Notes under the pieces: model-generated
What the model was told of the DNA's origin: nothing
The model's database searches: none
The model's input: only the letters and a program-made list of their open reading frames with translations
Part shown: piece by piece, positions 36,856 through 45,246 of the stretch
Position numbering within the stretch: the stretch's first letter is position 1
Layout: each line of letters starts with the position of its first letter
DNA from: Brachybacterium sp. UMB0905
GTDB taxonomy: Bacteria > Actinomycetota > Actinomycetes > Actinomycetales > Dermabacteraceae
Reading direction: 5' to 3'
Length of the DNA stretch: 64,000 nucleotides
Assembly: GCF_002871795.1 (NCBI RefSeq)
Contig: NZ_PNHL01000012.1
Location: forward strand, 1-64,000
Position numbers and translations under genes: made by a program

Positions 36856-36981
36856 TCACCCACCCATCTTCCGGAACCGCTCCACATACCGCTCGAAGTC
36901 CCTCGCCTCGTGCGTCGCGTCCCCATCCAGGAACTTCGTCGCCGCCTCACGACCCTTGCGGTACAGCAGCCCCGAGGGCGC
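36856..36981 (-). pseudogene. C-terminal fragment of an unidentified gene
   Basis: The minus strand reads APSGLLYRKGREAATKFLDG then DATHEARDFERYVERFRKMG and stops at 36856. It is protein-like with even charge, but too short to assign. At 36981 it is abruptly joined to unrelated sequence. Nothing convincing lies between this fragment and the histidine-kinase start at 36632. Confidence 0.4.
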
Positions 36982-37340
36982 CTATGTCAACGCCGACTCC
37001 TCACCGTGGCGGGCCCTCGATTAGGACGAGGTGCGTGCCGTGCTCGCCGGTGGCTCGCCCTCCGACGGCGGGGCCTGAGAGGCGGAGGAGGAGTTCCCGC
37101 CTGTTGGGCGTCGGACATGAGGAGCCCATCAGCAACGCACCCAGTCCTGGGCCCAGCGGAGCTACATCGCGAAGTCGGCGTCGTCCCCGGCCCGGGCAGC
37201 GCGGTGCGGCCGGTCTACGACGAGCGGCATTGGTCGACATCGACGGAACCTGAGCCGGTTTCAAGTTGAGCCATTCGCTTACGCGGAAACGGACATGCGT
37301 CCATGAAGTCTGACCCGTTACACGATCGTGCCCTTGGTGG
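36982..37340. other. Degenerate region with a second 3' remnant
   Basis: Plus-strand codons 36983-37078 read YVNADSSPWRALD, an in-frame TAG (37022-37024), DEVRAVLAGGSPSDGGA, and TGA. This looks like the end of a decayed gene. The remaining 260 bp to the start of the duplicated segment show no recognisable coding or RNA signal. Confidence 0.35.
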
Positions 37341-37626
37341 TGCGCGCTCGGGGTCCAATCCATGATTGACCACCTCTACGATTACCCGCTGGTGGTGCTC
37401 CCCGCCGGGATCGTGCTCAGGGTCGCGGGGCGGCTCGCGGAGCGGGATTCGGATTAGCCGGGCTGACTGCCCTCATTAAGGGAGTGCCATCGCTTCTGCT
37501 TCAGGATGTCCTGCAGCCGCATCGTGATGCAGAGCGGTGTGAAGAAGTACGGGCCCGTCCCGGAAAGAGGACGGACCCGTACTGTCGGTTGAGGCCGGGG
37601 ATCAGAACTTCGCGTCGTAGCGCTGC
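37341..37626. repeat. 285-bp duplicated segment, copy 2
   Basis: This segment is homologous to 12977-13261. It includes the 3' end of the O-antigen-ligase-like remnant (HDHLYDYPLVVL-type reading, with an earlier stop), the terminator hairpin and the end of the S-layer homology gene. Here the S-layer homology coding continues upstream on the minus strand for 570 bp, so this copy is closer to the ancestral arrangement. Confidence 0.85.
37547..37582 (-). terminator. Terminator of the S-layer homology gene
   Basis: GTACGGGCCCGTCC (37547-37560) pairs with GGACGGACCCGTAC (37569-37582), 14 bp with one G-A offset. It is followed on the minus strand by TTCTTC. It lies 20 bp past the S-layer homology stop. 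Confidence 0.6.
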
Positions 37627-38193
37627 AGGAATGCCGCCATCGCATCACGCTTGACGGGTTGGAGCGGACGGTAGGTGCCATCACTCCAGCCGGTGGAGAT
37701 GCCGGCGGACTTCATCCAGCACATCTCCTTGGCGAACATCATCGCGCGCGGCACGTCGGTGAAGCACGCCCCAGCGGGTTGGGTATAGGCCGGATTGCCA
37801 GAGAACCGGTACAGGAACGCCGCCATCGCGTCGCGGGCGATCGGCTCCACCAGGCGGAACTGGCGCGCGTCGTTCGGCATCTTCCAACCGGTGGTGATGC
37901 CTTCGTGGTAGGCCCAGATCACCGCGGTGTAGTGCTCCTGGCTCGGCTTCATGTCCGTGAACGGACACCTCGCCGGGAGGGCGACCCGGGGAGAGCCGGC
38001 CTGGCGGTAGAGGAATGCCGCCATCGCGTCGCGGTTGACCGGGCTCAGTGCGCGGTACTCGGGCCCCTTCGGGGTCTGCCAGCCGGTGGGGACCTCGGCG
38101 TCGTACATCCACATCATGGAGTCGTAGTGCTCGACACCGGGCTTGACGTCGATGAACGGGGTGAAGCGCCCTGGGTTTCGTGCCGTGGTTAGA
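37602..38193 (-). pseudogene. S-layer homology (SLH) protein, 5'-truncated
   Basis: About 197 codons encode three successive actinobacterial-type SLH modules. Each has an F-x-D-V start, a GI-TGW turn and a conserved V-x-R-D-A-M-A-A-F-L-Y-R end (for example RDAMAAFLYRQAG, RDAMAAFLYRFSG, RDAMAAFLQRY). Such modules bind secondary cell-wall polymers. The reading frame is open at the 5' side but has no start or signal peptide. At about 38193 it joins the end of an rmlD gene on the other strand. The catalytic or surface domain that normally precedes SLH modules is lost. Confidence 0.75.
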
Positions 38194-38322
38194 AAGCCCG
38201 GCATGGCCCCACGCCCGGCCCACTCCACCCTGGACCTCACCCGCATCCAGTCCACCGGCTTCACCCCGCCGACCATGCAGGACAGCTGGGCAGAGCTGCT
38301 GGAGGAAAGCCAGGTCAACTGA
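38194..38322 (+). pseudogene. rmlD: C-terminal remnant of a second rmlCD/rmlD gene
   Basis: Forty-two codons plus stop read KPGMAPRPAHSTLDLTRIQS and end in WAELLEESQVN. The intact protein at 4256-5674 ends VAPRPRNSVLDLTKIEATGF, so the homology is clear (APRP-x-S-LDL-x-I-x-x-TGF). No upstream part is present. It is the scar of a lost rhamnose-gene copy. Confidence 0.75.
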
Positions 38323-38442
38323 CCGACGAGCGGTAGGACAGCCGCCGAGCGTGGTTAGCTTCCTGCGTTGCAGTGGTCAGGGCGTCCACGGCCAGTGCTC
38401 CGGGCCCATCACATCTCCCGCCCGGCCGCCCGTGCCCCCAAT

Positions 38443-38538
38443 AAAAGTGTCACCCCATCACCTCCCACACCCCAAGGTACAATTTTTCCGAGGATTAATT
38501 GTCATCCGCCGTCCAGGAGGTCCCCCGTGACAGTTTTC
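38443..38538 (+). promoter_or_regulatory. Promoter/operator element A of the AlbA_2 regulator
   Basis: It contains AAAAGTGTCAC (38443-38453), ACAATT...AATTGT (38479-38502), TGTCATCCGCCG, and the gene start GTGACAGTTTTC (38527-38538). The same ordered motifs recur after the gene (element B). The ACAATT/AATTGT inverted repeat is AT-rich in a GC-rich background. Confidence 0.55.
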
Positions 38539-40266
38539 GGCATCGATCCCGTCGCCGACCAGCTCGATGAGGTCCTCACGGCTCTCGACGAGGGGCGTCT
38601 TCCGGCCGAGCGACGCCAAGTTGACTTCAAGGAGGAGGCCGGCCGCCGGGGCCGCGGTGGGGAGATCCTGCCGGGCGAGGATCAGAGCGACGCCGCCGCG
38701 ACTGCCCTGGCCCCGGAGGTCGCGTGCATGGCGAACACGCCGGGTGGGGGAGCGTTGATTCTCGGCGTAGCCGATGACGGCACGGTCATTGGCACGGCTC
38801 TGAACGAGGACTGGCTGCAGGTGCGGCTTTATCAGCTGCTCCAGCAGGCGTACACCACGTTGATCTATGAGGCGATGCTCCGTGGCCAGCGGGTGCTGGT
38901 GGTCCGTTGCCCGCCGGCGGTGGAGCCGATCCGCTGGAAGAACCGCATCACCTGGCGGGTAGGGGATCAATGCCAGGACATCGATTCAGCCTCGTGGCAT
39001 GAGCGTCGAGCGTTCAGCTGGGGCTTCGACTGGTCCGCTCAGTCCAGCGGAGTAGCGGTGGATCGGGCTCAGCCTGTCGCAATCCAGATCGCCCGGGATT
39101 TCCTCGAGGCGGCAGGGGATGCACGATCCGAGGAGCTGGCGCAGGCCCCTCAAGTTGACCTGCTGCGACGCCTCGGAGCGGTGCACGATGACGGGACGTT
39201 CACGAACGCGGGTGCGCTGCTGTTCGTGGGCCGCGCTACTCCTGCACTGGACTACATGCGCCGCCCGGCCGCGGGCGCGGATACGCAGGAGCGAGTGAAC
39301 ATTGAGGGCCGCTCACTGCTGGAGGAACTGGCGGCGGTGTTCACGGCCGCGCGCTCGTACAACCCGGAGATCCACCTGATGAAGGGCCTGGTGATCGGCA
39401 GGACGCGGGCGGTGCCGGAGCGGGCGCTGCGCGAGGCGATCGTCAACGGGTTGGCGCACCGGGAGTGGATCGACACGCGGCCGACGACGGTGGAGCACAT
39501 CGGTCGCACCGTACGAGTGACCAGTCCGGGAGGGTTCTTCGGTGGGGTGCGGCCGGAGAACATCATCAATCATCCACCGGTCTCGCGGAACAAGGACCTC
39601 AGTCAGCTGCTGGCGACGTTGCGGATCGCCGAGCGGCAGGGGGTGGGGGTGGACCGCATGTTCGGGGACATGATCCGGGCCGGTCACCCCATACCGGTGA
39701 TCGATGAGGTCGACGGGGTCATGGTGCGCACGGTCTTAGCGGCGGAACGGGCCGACGAAGGCTGGATCCGCTGGCTCGGAGACATCACCCCCGATATCCG
39801 TTCGGATCTGCGGGCCCTGATGGCGCTGCATCGGCTGTGCCAGAAGAGGTGGACGGATCCGGAAGATCTGGCGCCGGTGCTGCAGCTGACCGTGGAGGAA
39901 GCACGGCAGACGGTGCAACAACTCGCTGTGCTCGAGCTCGCGGGCGAGCGGGTGTGCCATGAGATCGAGGGGCTGCCCGTTCAGGCGCCACGCCCCGGGG
40001 TTGCACTGAATGCCGAGGCATACGGTGGGCTCGTGGAGCTACGCCAGGAGAGCGGCGCGGTGGTCAGCGAGCCCTCCCGGGAGGAGATAGCGGTGGATTA
40101 TGCCCAACAGAAGGGGAGGATCAGCACTACGGAGCTCGGCAGCATCCTTGGCGTGCACCCCACGAATTTGGGACGGGTGCTGAGGAGCCTCGAGAGCCAG
40201 GGTCTGCTGACACCCTCCCGCAGCAACCGCCGCGGCGCCGGGTTCTTCTATCACTGGGCCGGCTGA
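38527..40266 (+). CDS. AlbA_2 (Schlafen-like) domain regulator with HATPase_c_4-type and winged-helix regions
   Basis: A 579-residue protein. Residues 25-150 are AlbA_2-like, with RQVDFKEEAGRRGR and ACMANTPGGGALILGVADDG. The middle has EALREAIVNGLAHREW-type sequence (ERALREAIVNGLAHREW) and VTSPGGFFGGVRPENI, typical of the RecG-like C-terminal region in these regulators. The last 80 residues read as a winged helix (ISTTELGSILGVHPTNLGRV). Such proteins are thought to bind nucleic acid and regulate transcription or defence; no target is proven. GTG 38527 follows AGGAGG. An 85-residue middle stretch (410-500) is helical and unassigned. It may control its own promoter elements A and B. Confidence 0.75.
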   Translation: MTVFGIDPVADQLDEVLTALDEGRLPAERRQVDFKEEAGRRGRGGEILPGEDQSDAAATALAPEVACMANTPGGGALILGVADDGTVIGTALNEDWLQVRLYQLLQQAYTTLIYEAMLRGQRVLVVRCPPAVEPIRWKNRITWRVGDQCQDIDSASWHERRAFSWGFDWSAQSSGVAVDRAQPVAIQIARDFLEAAGDARSEELAQAPQVDLLRRLGAVHDDGTFTNAGALLFVGRATPALDYMRRPAAGADTQERVNIEGRSLLEELAAVFTAARSYNPEIHLMKGLVIGRTRAVPERALREAIVNGLAHREWIDTRPTTVEHIGRTVRVTSPGGFFGGVRPENIINHPPVSRNKDLSQLLATLRIAERQGVGVDRMFGDMIRAGHPIPVIDEVDGVMVRTVLAAERADEGWIRWLGDITPDIRSDLRALMALHRLCQKRWTDPEDLAPVLQLTVEEARQTVQQLAVLELAGERVCHEIEGLPVQAPRPGVALNAEAYGGLVELRQESGAVVSEPSREEIAVDYAQQKGRISTTELGSILGVHPTNLGRVLRSLESQGLLTPSRSNRRGAGFFYHWAG

Positions 40267-40313
40267 CGCCAACGCATGACCACTACCCCGCCCTGCTGGC
40301 ACCCCAGGCCCCG

Positions 40314-40464
40314 GAAAGTGTCACTCCGGTGGCCCCGCGGGCGAAAGTACAATTTAAATTGTCATCCGCCGCCGAGGTGGCCGACGGTGACACTTTCTCT
40401 GGACAGCCCCCTAGGTGACCAGCAGGAATGGAGGTGCCCCCGTCATCGGCGGCTCTCCTGGTGA
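40314..40464 (+). pseudogene. Element B: duplicated promoter plus decayed 5' end of a second AlbA_2 gene
   Basis: It contains GAAAGTGTCAC (40314-40324), the perfect palindrome ACAATTTAAATTGT (40349-40362), TGTCATCCGCCG, and GTGACACTTTC (40387-40397). The GTG at 40387 opens VTLSLDSPLGDQQEW, which parallels VTVFGIDPVADQLDE of the upstream gene. The frame then degenerates and stops at 40464. It is a tandem duplicate reduced to its control region and first dozen codons. Confidence 0.6.
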
Positions 40465-40820
40465 GCGGAGGGTCAACGGCGGGGGCAACTGTGCGTAGAG
40501 CACACCAGGTGCCGCGACGGCGGTAGCCTTCGGTGGCCGATGCCACGCGCGGCCTTGGGCGCCGACCCTACGGCGCCCCCCGGCGCCCACACCATCACCC
40601 CAGGTAACCCCCACGTGAACGCCAGGTAGCGCCCCCCGTGCTGTGAGGGGATCCTCGGACCTTCGGATCCCGAATGTGGGTTATCTCGGTTAGCATGGGC
40701 GAGCCTCCTGGACAGGTGCCAGGCGGTCCTTCGTGCCCCCCCCCACCCGTCCCCGAAGCCGGCCCCCGGCGCATACCTCCTCCGCACAAATGCGCCGGTG
40801 ACCTGCATGAAAGGTTTCGG
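40465..40820 (+). other. Leader region of the exopolysaccharide operon
   Basis: No gene is evident. A hairpin GGGATCC (40648-40654) / GGATCCC (40665-40671) and a possible -10 TAGCAT (40691-40696) are seen. The 120-bp stretch before the first gene may be a 5' UTR. I tried to read known riboswitches (cyclic dinucleotide, cobalamin) here and found none. Confidence 0.35.
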
Positions 40821-42755
40821 ATGTCCTCCACCCCCACCCCTGAGCCCGATGCTGGATCCCGCCCCACGGTGGTGCGGCGCACGCGCCCGTTCCCGCCGTG
40901 GATGGCGATCGCGACGGATTCTCTGGCGTGGCTGGTGGCGATTTCTTTCCTGACGATCAGCCGTTTCCTGCTATCGGATATCGGTCAGGAGACGGCCTGG
41001 TCCGAGGTGTTCCGGGGCATGGGCCTGATCGCCCTGGCAGCGATCGTGCTGCAGGTGCTGTGGGGGATCTGGAACGGTCTGTACCGCAGCCGCTTCGTGG
41101 TGGGCTCGCTGGATGAGGCGAAGCATCTGTCGGTCGCCGCGGTGGGCGTGTGGGTGCCGCTGGTGGCGCTGGTGTTCTTCACGGCGGTGATTCCGCGCAG
41201 CGTGGTGCTGGCGGTGCTGCCGATGGCGCTGCTGCTGATGGGGGCGGCGCGCCTCGTGTTCCGTGCACTGATGGAGGGGCGCTCGCGGCCGGGGGCGGAT
41301 GCCACGCCGGTGCTGCTGTATGGCGCGGGGGATCTGGGACATTCGGTGGCGCGGCAGATGCGGGCCGATCCGTTCTCGGAGCTGCGCCCGGTGGGGTTCT
41401 TGGATGATGACGCCTCGAAGAAGGGCTTCGTGCTGCAGGGCGTGAAGGTCCTGGGCAGTGGCGCGCAGATGGCGCGGATCGCCCGGGAGACGGGCGCGGA
41501 GGCTGTGGTCATCACACGCAGCCGCGTGGATTCGTCGGACCTGCGGGATGTGCACGAGGTGACGGAGGCGGAGGGCCTGCGCATGCTGGTGTTCCCCTCG
41601 ATCAATGAGACGCTGTCGCAGCGCCGCACCACCCGCAGCCTGCGGGATGTGTCGGTCGATGACCTGGTGGGGCGGCATCCGGCGGAGATCGACCTGTCCT
41701 CGGTGGCGGGCTATCTCTCGGGCAAGCGGGTGCTGGTCACCGGTGCCGGCGGGTCGATCGGCTCGGAGCTGTGCCGGCAGATCCACAAGTTCGGGCCCAG
41801 TGAGCTGTTCATGCTGGACCGGGATGAGTCGGGGCTGCATTCCACGCAGATCTCGATCTTCGGCCACGGGCTGCTGGATACGCGTGACGCGGTGCTGGCG
41901 GATATCCGGGAGCGGGATGATCTGCTGCGGGTGTTCCGGGACCGCCGCCCGGAGGTCGTGTTCCATGCGGCGGCGCTGAAGCACCTGCCGATGCTGGAGC
42001 AGTACCCCTCCGAGGCGTGGAAGACGAACGTGCTGGGCACGCTGAACGTGCTGAAGGCCGCGATGGATGTGGGCGTGGAGCACTTCGTGAACATCTCCAC
42101 GGACAAGGCGGCGAACCCGACGAGCGCGCTGGGGCACTCCAAGCGCATGGCGGAGCAGCTCACGGCATGGGCGGCGAAGCAGGATGAGGGAAGCTACGTC
42201 TCGGTGCGGTTCGGCAATGTGCTGGGCTCGCGCGGGTCGATGCTGCCGACGTTCCAGGCACAGATCGAGAAAGGTGGGCCGGTGACGGTCACCCACCCGG
42301 ATGTGACCCGCTACTTCATGACCATCCCGGAGGCCTGCGAGCTGGTGGTGCAGGCCGGTGCGATCGGCGAGGATGGCCAGGTGATGATCCTGGACATGGG
42401 CGAGCCGGTGCGCATCATGGACGTGGCCCAGCGGATGATCGACATGTCCGGCAAGGACGTGGAGATCGTCTTCACCGGCCTACGCCATGGCGAGAAGCTC
42501 CACGAGGACCTCTTCGCGGTGGACGAGCAGATCGAGAGCCCGCTGCACCCGCGCATCTCCCATGCCCCCGTGCCGTGCATTCGGCCCGATGAACTGAGCT
42601 TCGACCAGTGGCTCGAGAGCGTGCAGGACAAGGCCGCCCTGCGCACCCGGACCGGGGAGATCCCGCTGGACCGGCGGACGCTGTCTCTGTCCGACGAGGT
42701 ATTTGGGGCCGTGGGTTCGGCGCGGAGCGAGACGAAATCCGCGGAAAGGAGCTGA
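40821..42755 (+). CDS. Membrane-bound UDP-N-acetylhexosamine 4,6-dehydratase (PglF/WbpM/CapD type)
   Basis: A 644-residue protein. Four hydrophobic helices lie within residues 25-140, followed by a CoA-binding-like Rossmann domain (LYGAGDLGHSVARQMR) and a catalytic SDR domain (VTGAGGSIGSELCRQ). The active site has SALGHSKRMAE, where the family replaces the SDR Tyr with Met/His before the Lys, and VNISTDKAANP. It should convert UDP-GlcNAc to the 4-keto-6-deoxy sugar at the membrane. With PglE-, PglD- and PglC-like proteins at 49160-51575 it makes a bacillosamine-type initiating sugar. It begins the plus-strand arm of the cluster. ATG 40821 follows GAAAGG. Confidence 0.88.
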   Translation: MSSTPTPEPDAGSRPTVVRRTRPFPPWMAIATDSLAWLVAISFLTISRFLLSDIGQETAWSEVFRGMGLIALAAIVLQVLWGIWNGLYRSRFVVGSLDEAKHLSVAAVGVWVPLVALVFFTAVIPRSVVLAVLPMALLLMGAARLVFRALMEGRSRPGADATPVLLYGAGDLGHSVARQMRADPFSELRPVGFLDDDASKKGFVLQGVKVLGSGAQMARIARETGAEAVVITRSRVDSSDLRDVHEVTEAEGLRMLVFPSINETLSQRRTTRSLRDVSVDDLVGRHPAEIDLSSVAGYLSGKRVLVTGAGGSIGSELCRQIHKFGPSELFMLDRDESGLHSTQISIFGHGLLDTRDAVLADIRERDDLLRVFRDRRPEVVFHAAALKHLPMLEQYPSEAWKTNVLGTLNVLKAAMDVGVEHFVNISTDKAANPTSALGHSKRMAEQLTAWAAKQDEGSYVSVRFGNVLGSRGSMLPTFQAQIEKGGPVTVTHPDVTRYFMTIPEACELVVQAGAIGEDGQVMILDMGEPVRIMDVAQRMIDMSGKDVEIVFTGLRHGEKLHEDLFAVDEQIESPLHPRISHAPVPCIRPDELSFDQWLESVQDKAALRTRTGEIPLDRRTLSLSDEVFGAVGSARSETKSAERS

Positions 42756-42756
42756 A

Positions 42757-44007
42757 GTGCGGATCACCTATATTCACCAGCACTTCGTGCTCCCGGATGA
42801 GCCTGGTGGTTCCCGTCCGTGGGAATTCAGCAGGCGCCTTGCGCGGAACGGGCATCGCGTCACCATGATCTGTGGCGGTCCGGAGGGCCTGCGGACCACG
42901 CGCGAGGGCGTAGAGATCATCCGACTGCCGATCCCCTACTCAAACAGCATGGGCTTCGTTTCCCGCATCCTGTCCTTCGCACGGTTCATGGTCTCCGCGA
43001 CGTGGGTGGCAGCAAAGACCCCCGCGGATCTTGTGTTCGCGTCAAGTACACCGCTCACCGTGGCTGTTCCGGGGATGATCGCTGCTCTGGTGCGCCGACG
43101 GCCGTTCGTCTTTGAGGTCAGGGACCTCTGGCCCGGTGTCCCAGTAGAGCTTGGGCTCCTGACCAATCGGGCGATGATTGCCGTGGCTCGTGCCCTCGAG
43201 AAGTTGACCTACCGGCAGTCGCGCTCTGTCATCGCGCTTTCGCCGTCAATGGCCGACGGGGTCCGCGAGGTCCATCCGGACGCGAATGTCCATCTGGTCC
43301 CTAACTCGGCCGACGTAGAGCTGTTCCGCGTCAGTGCGGACGAGCGGCGGAAGCTCCGAGCAGGGTTTGACTGGGGGGATGACGAGCTGGTCCTGGCCTA
43401 TTGCGGCTCGTTCGGTCGGTCCTACGACTTGGAATGGACGGTGCGTGTAGCAGCTGAGTTGAAGGATGACCCGGTCCGCGTAGTGCTCGTCGGGGAGGGG
43501 GCAACCACTGATGACCTCACTGCATTGTGCAAGACGCTGGGGTTGGACCCGGCGGCGATCCTCTGGGGATCGCGACCCAAGTCCGAGGTTGCGAAGATCG
43601 TGAGTGCTGCGGACGTCGTGGTGTCGACGCTGATCGACCACCCTGCCCTGGAGGGCAACTCGCTCAACAAGGTCTTTGATGCTATGGCCGCTGGACGACC
43701 GGTGCTTTTCAATCATCGCGGGTGGCTCGGCGGAACCATGGCTGACAAGGGAGCAGGTTGGCTGGCTAGCCGTGAACCCGCGTCTGCGGCATCCCTGATC
43801 CGGACTCTGGTGAGCGAACGTGAGACCGTTGAGGAGTCAGCTGCGCAGTCCGCCGCACTGGGTGATGCGCAGTTCTCGAGAGATCACCTGTTCTCCGTCT
43901 TTGAAGAGGTACTCCTACGCGCAGCATCATCGCACCCCAGCCGTAGGCCACACGGCCTCACTTGGCTGCGTCGCCGCCGCGGAAACACGTATAAGAGGCA
44001 GTCATGA
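42757..44007 (+). CDS. Glycosyltransferase family 4 (WbuB-like)
   Basis: A 416-residue GT-B glycosyltransferase. The N-terminus YIHQHFVLPDEPGGSRPWEF is typical of WbuB/WcaI-like GT4 proteins, with LWPGVPVELGLL downstream. The C-terminal nucleotide-sugar region has LEGNSLNKVFDAMAAGRPVL, whose Glu is the expected E-x7-E position. It should add a sugar to the lipid-linked repeat unit on the cytoplasmic face. GTG 42757 follows GGAAAGGAG. It overlaps Ugd by four bases. From about 43 kb onward codon third positions become less GC-rich than in the preceding gene. Confidence 0.85.
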   Translation: MRITYIHQHFVLPDEPGGSRPWEFSRRLARNGHRVTMICGGPEGLRTTREGVEIIRLPIPYSNSMGFVSRILSFARFMVSATWVAAKTPADLVFASSTPLTVAVPGMIAALVRRRPFVFEVRDLWPGVPVELGLLTNRAMIAVARALEKLTYRQSRSVIALSPSMADGVREVHPDANVHLVPNSADVELFRVSADERRKLRAGFDWGDDELVLAYCGSFGRSYDLEWTVRVAAELKDDPVRVVLVGEGATTDDLTALCKTLGLDPAAILWGSRPKSEVAKIVSAADVVVSTLIDHPALEGNSLNKVFDAMAAGRPVLFNHRGWLGGTMADKGAGWLASREPASAASLIRTLVSERETVEESAAQSAALGDAQFSRDHLFSVFEEVLLRAASSHPSRRPHGLTWLRRRRGNTYKRQS

Positions 44008-45170
44008 AAATCGCAGTGTTCGGGTTGGGGTATGTGGGCGTCGCCAACGCTATCGTGCTAGCGCAGCATCACTCGGTCATCGCAGTAGACATCTCCGGCG
44101 ATCGCGTGGCGATGATCAATGATGGCCTCAGCCCTATTCGAGATTCCGAGGTCGAAGCAGCACTGAAGGCCAAGCAGCTTGACCTAGAAGCGACAACGGA
44201 TCCCTTGCGGGCGGTGGATGGTGCGAACTTCGTCATCATCGCCACACCCACGAACTACGATTCGGACACCAACCAGTTTGATACCGGGTCGGTGGAAAGC
44301 GTGATCGCGATGATCGCCGATAGCGGAAATACACCTGCGGTGGTCATCAAGTCAACGATTCCTGTGGGATTCACGGATGAGATGCAGCAAAAGCATCCTG
44401 GGCTGCCAATTCTCTTCTCTCCGGAGTTCCTGCGCGAGGGCCGCGCGCTATATGATAATCTTCATCCATCGCGGATCGTTGTCGCAGGTCCAGAGCCGTA
44501 CGCATCTGCGTTCGCCGCTCTCCTGGAAGAGGGGGCGGAATCTGCCGACACCCCAGTCCTCATCACGGGAAGGGTTGAGGCGGAGTCAATCAAACTCTTC
44601 GCCAACACCTACCTCGCGATGCGCGTTGCATTCTTCAACGAGTTGGACACCTTCGCTGCTACACACGGATTGAACGTTCGACAGATTATTGAAGGTGTCG
44701 GGCATGACCCACGCATCGGTAGTCATTACAATAATCCATCGTTCGGCTACGGGGGCTATTGCCTCCCCAAGGACACCAAACAGCTTCTCGCCAACTACGA
44801 GGACATTCCTCAAACTCTGATACGCGCGACGGTAGAGTCAAATGCTACCCGAATTCAGTTTATTATCAACGATATCGCCTCGAAGCGCCCCGGTGTGGTG
44901 GGCGTGTATCGACTCGCGATGAAGGCGGGCTCGGACAACTTTCGTGAGTCAGCAGTGCTGAAGGTTATCGACGGCCTCCTCGGCAAGGGAATATCAGTCG
45001 TAATCTTTGAGCCCGAGATCCGCAGCGAGATCCCGACGGGCACGGAGGTAATTGAAAGTCTGAATGAGTTTATGCGGCGGGCGGACGTAATTGTGGCGAA
45101 CCGGGTAACACCCGACCTCACTGAACAGGCAGAGAAGGTCTACTCTCGGGATATATTTGGCGAAAACTGA
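44004..45170 (+). CDS. ugd: UDP-glucose/UDP-sugar 6-dehydrogenase
   Basis: Ugd oxidises UDP-glucose twice to UDP-glucuronate with NAD. The 388-residue protein has FGLGYVGVANA at residues 6-16, FSPEFLREGRALYDNL, and the catalytic cysteine in GYGGYCLPKDT. The absence of the longer TuaD C-terminus puts it in the short group found in many capsule clusters. The start overlaps the GT4 stop (ATGA). The coding region is noticeably richer in A/T at third positions than the flanking dehydratase. It would supply a uronic acid to the polymer. UDP-N-acetyl-sugar dehydrogenase (WecC-like) is the alternative. Confidence 0.88.
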   Translation: MKIAVFGLGYVGVANAIVLAQHHSVIAVDISGDRVAMINDGLSPIRDSEVEAALKAKQLDLEATTDPLRAVDGANFVIIATPTNYDSDTNQFDTGSVESVIAMIADSGNTPAVVIKSTIPVGFTDEMQQKHPGLPILFSPEFLREGRALYDNLHPSRIVVAGPEPYASAFAALLEEGAESADTPVLITGRVEAESIKLFANTYLAMRVAFFNELDTFAATHGLNVRQIIEGVGHDPRIGSHYNNPSFGYGGYCLPKDTKQLLANYEDIPQTLIRATVESNATRIQFIINDIASKRPGVVGVYRLAMKAGSDNFRESAVLKVIDGLLGKGISVVIFEPEIRSEIPTGTEVIESLNEFMRRADVIVANRVTPDLTEQAEKVYSRDIFGEN

Positions 45171-45246
45171 GCTCCTGGGGGTTCCGAGCGTGCCCAGCAG
45201 GGCGCACGAGCTTGGACGCGGACATCACACGAAAGGGATGCACAAT

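Noticed and set aside
36611..36859. 82-codon minus-strand frame upstream of the histidine kinase
   Set aside because: There is no ribosome-binding site and no recognisable sequence character. It overlaps the kinase start region and is probably non-coding.
40314..40397. Element B as a small mobile element (MITE) with terminal repeats GAAAGTGTCAC/GTGACACTTTC
   Set aside because: Its right end coincides with a start codon and continues for about 12 codons similar to the AlbA_2 gene, and element A has the same layout as that gene's promoter. Duplication of a promoter plus gene start explains it better. No target duplication is visible.
40465..40820. Riboswitch upstream of the exopolysaccharide operon
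   Set aside because: I tried to match cyclic-di-AMP, cyclic-di-GMP and cobalamin consensus elements by eye on both strands and found no conserved core. Only a simple hairpin is present.
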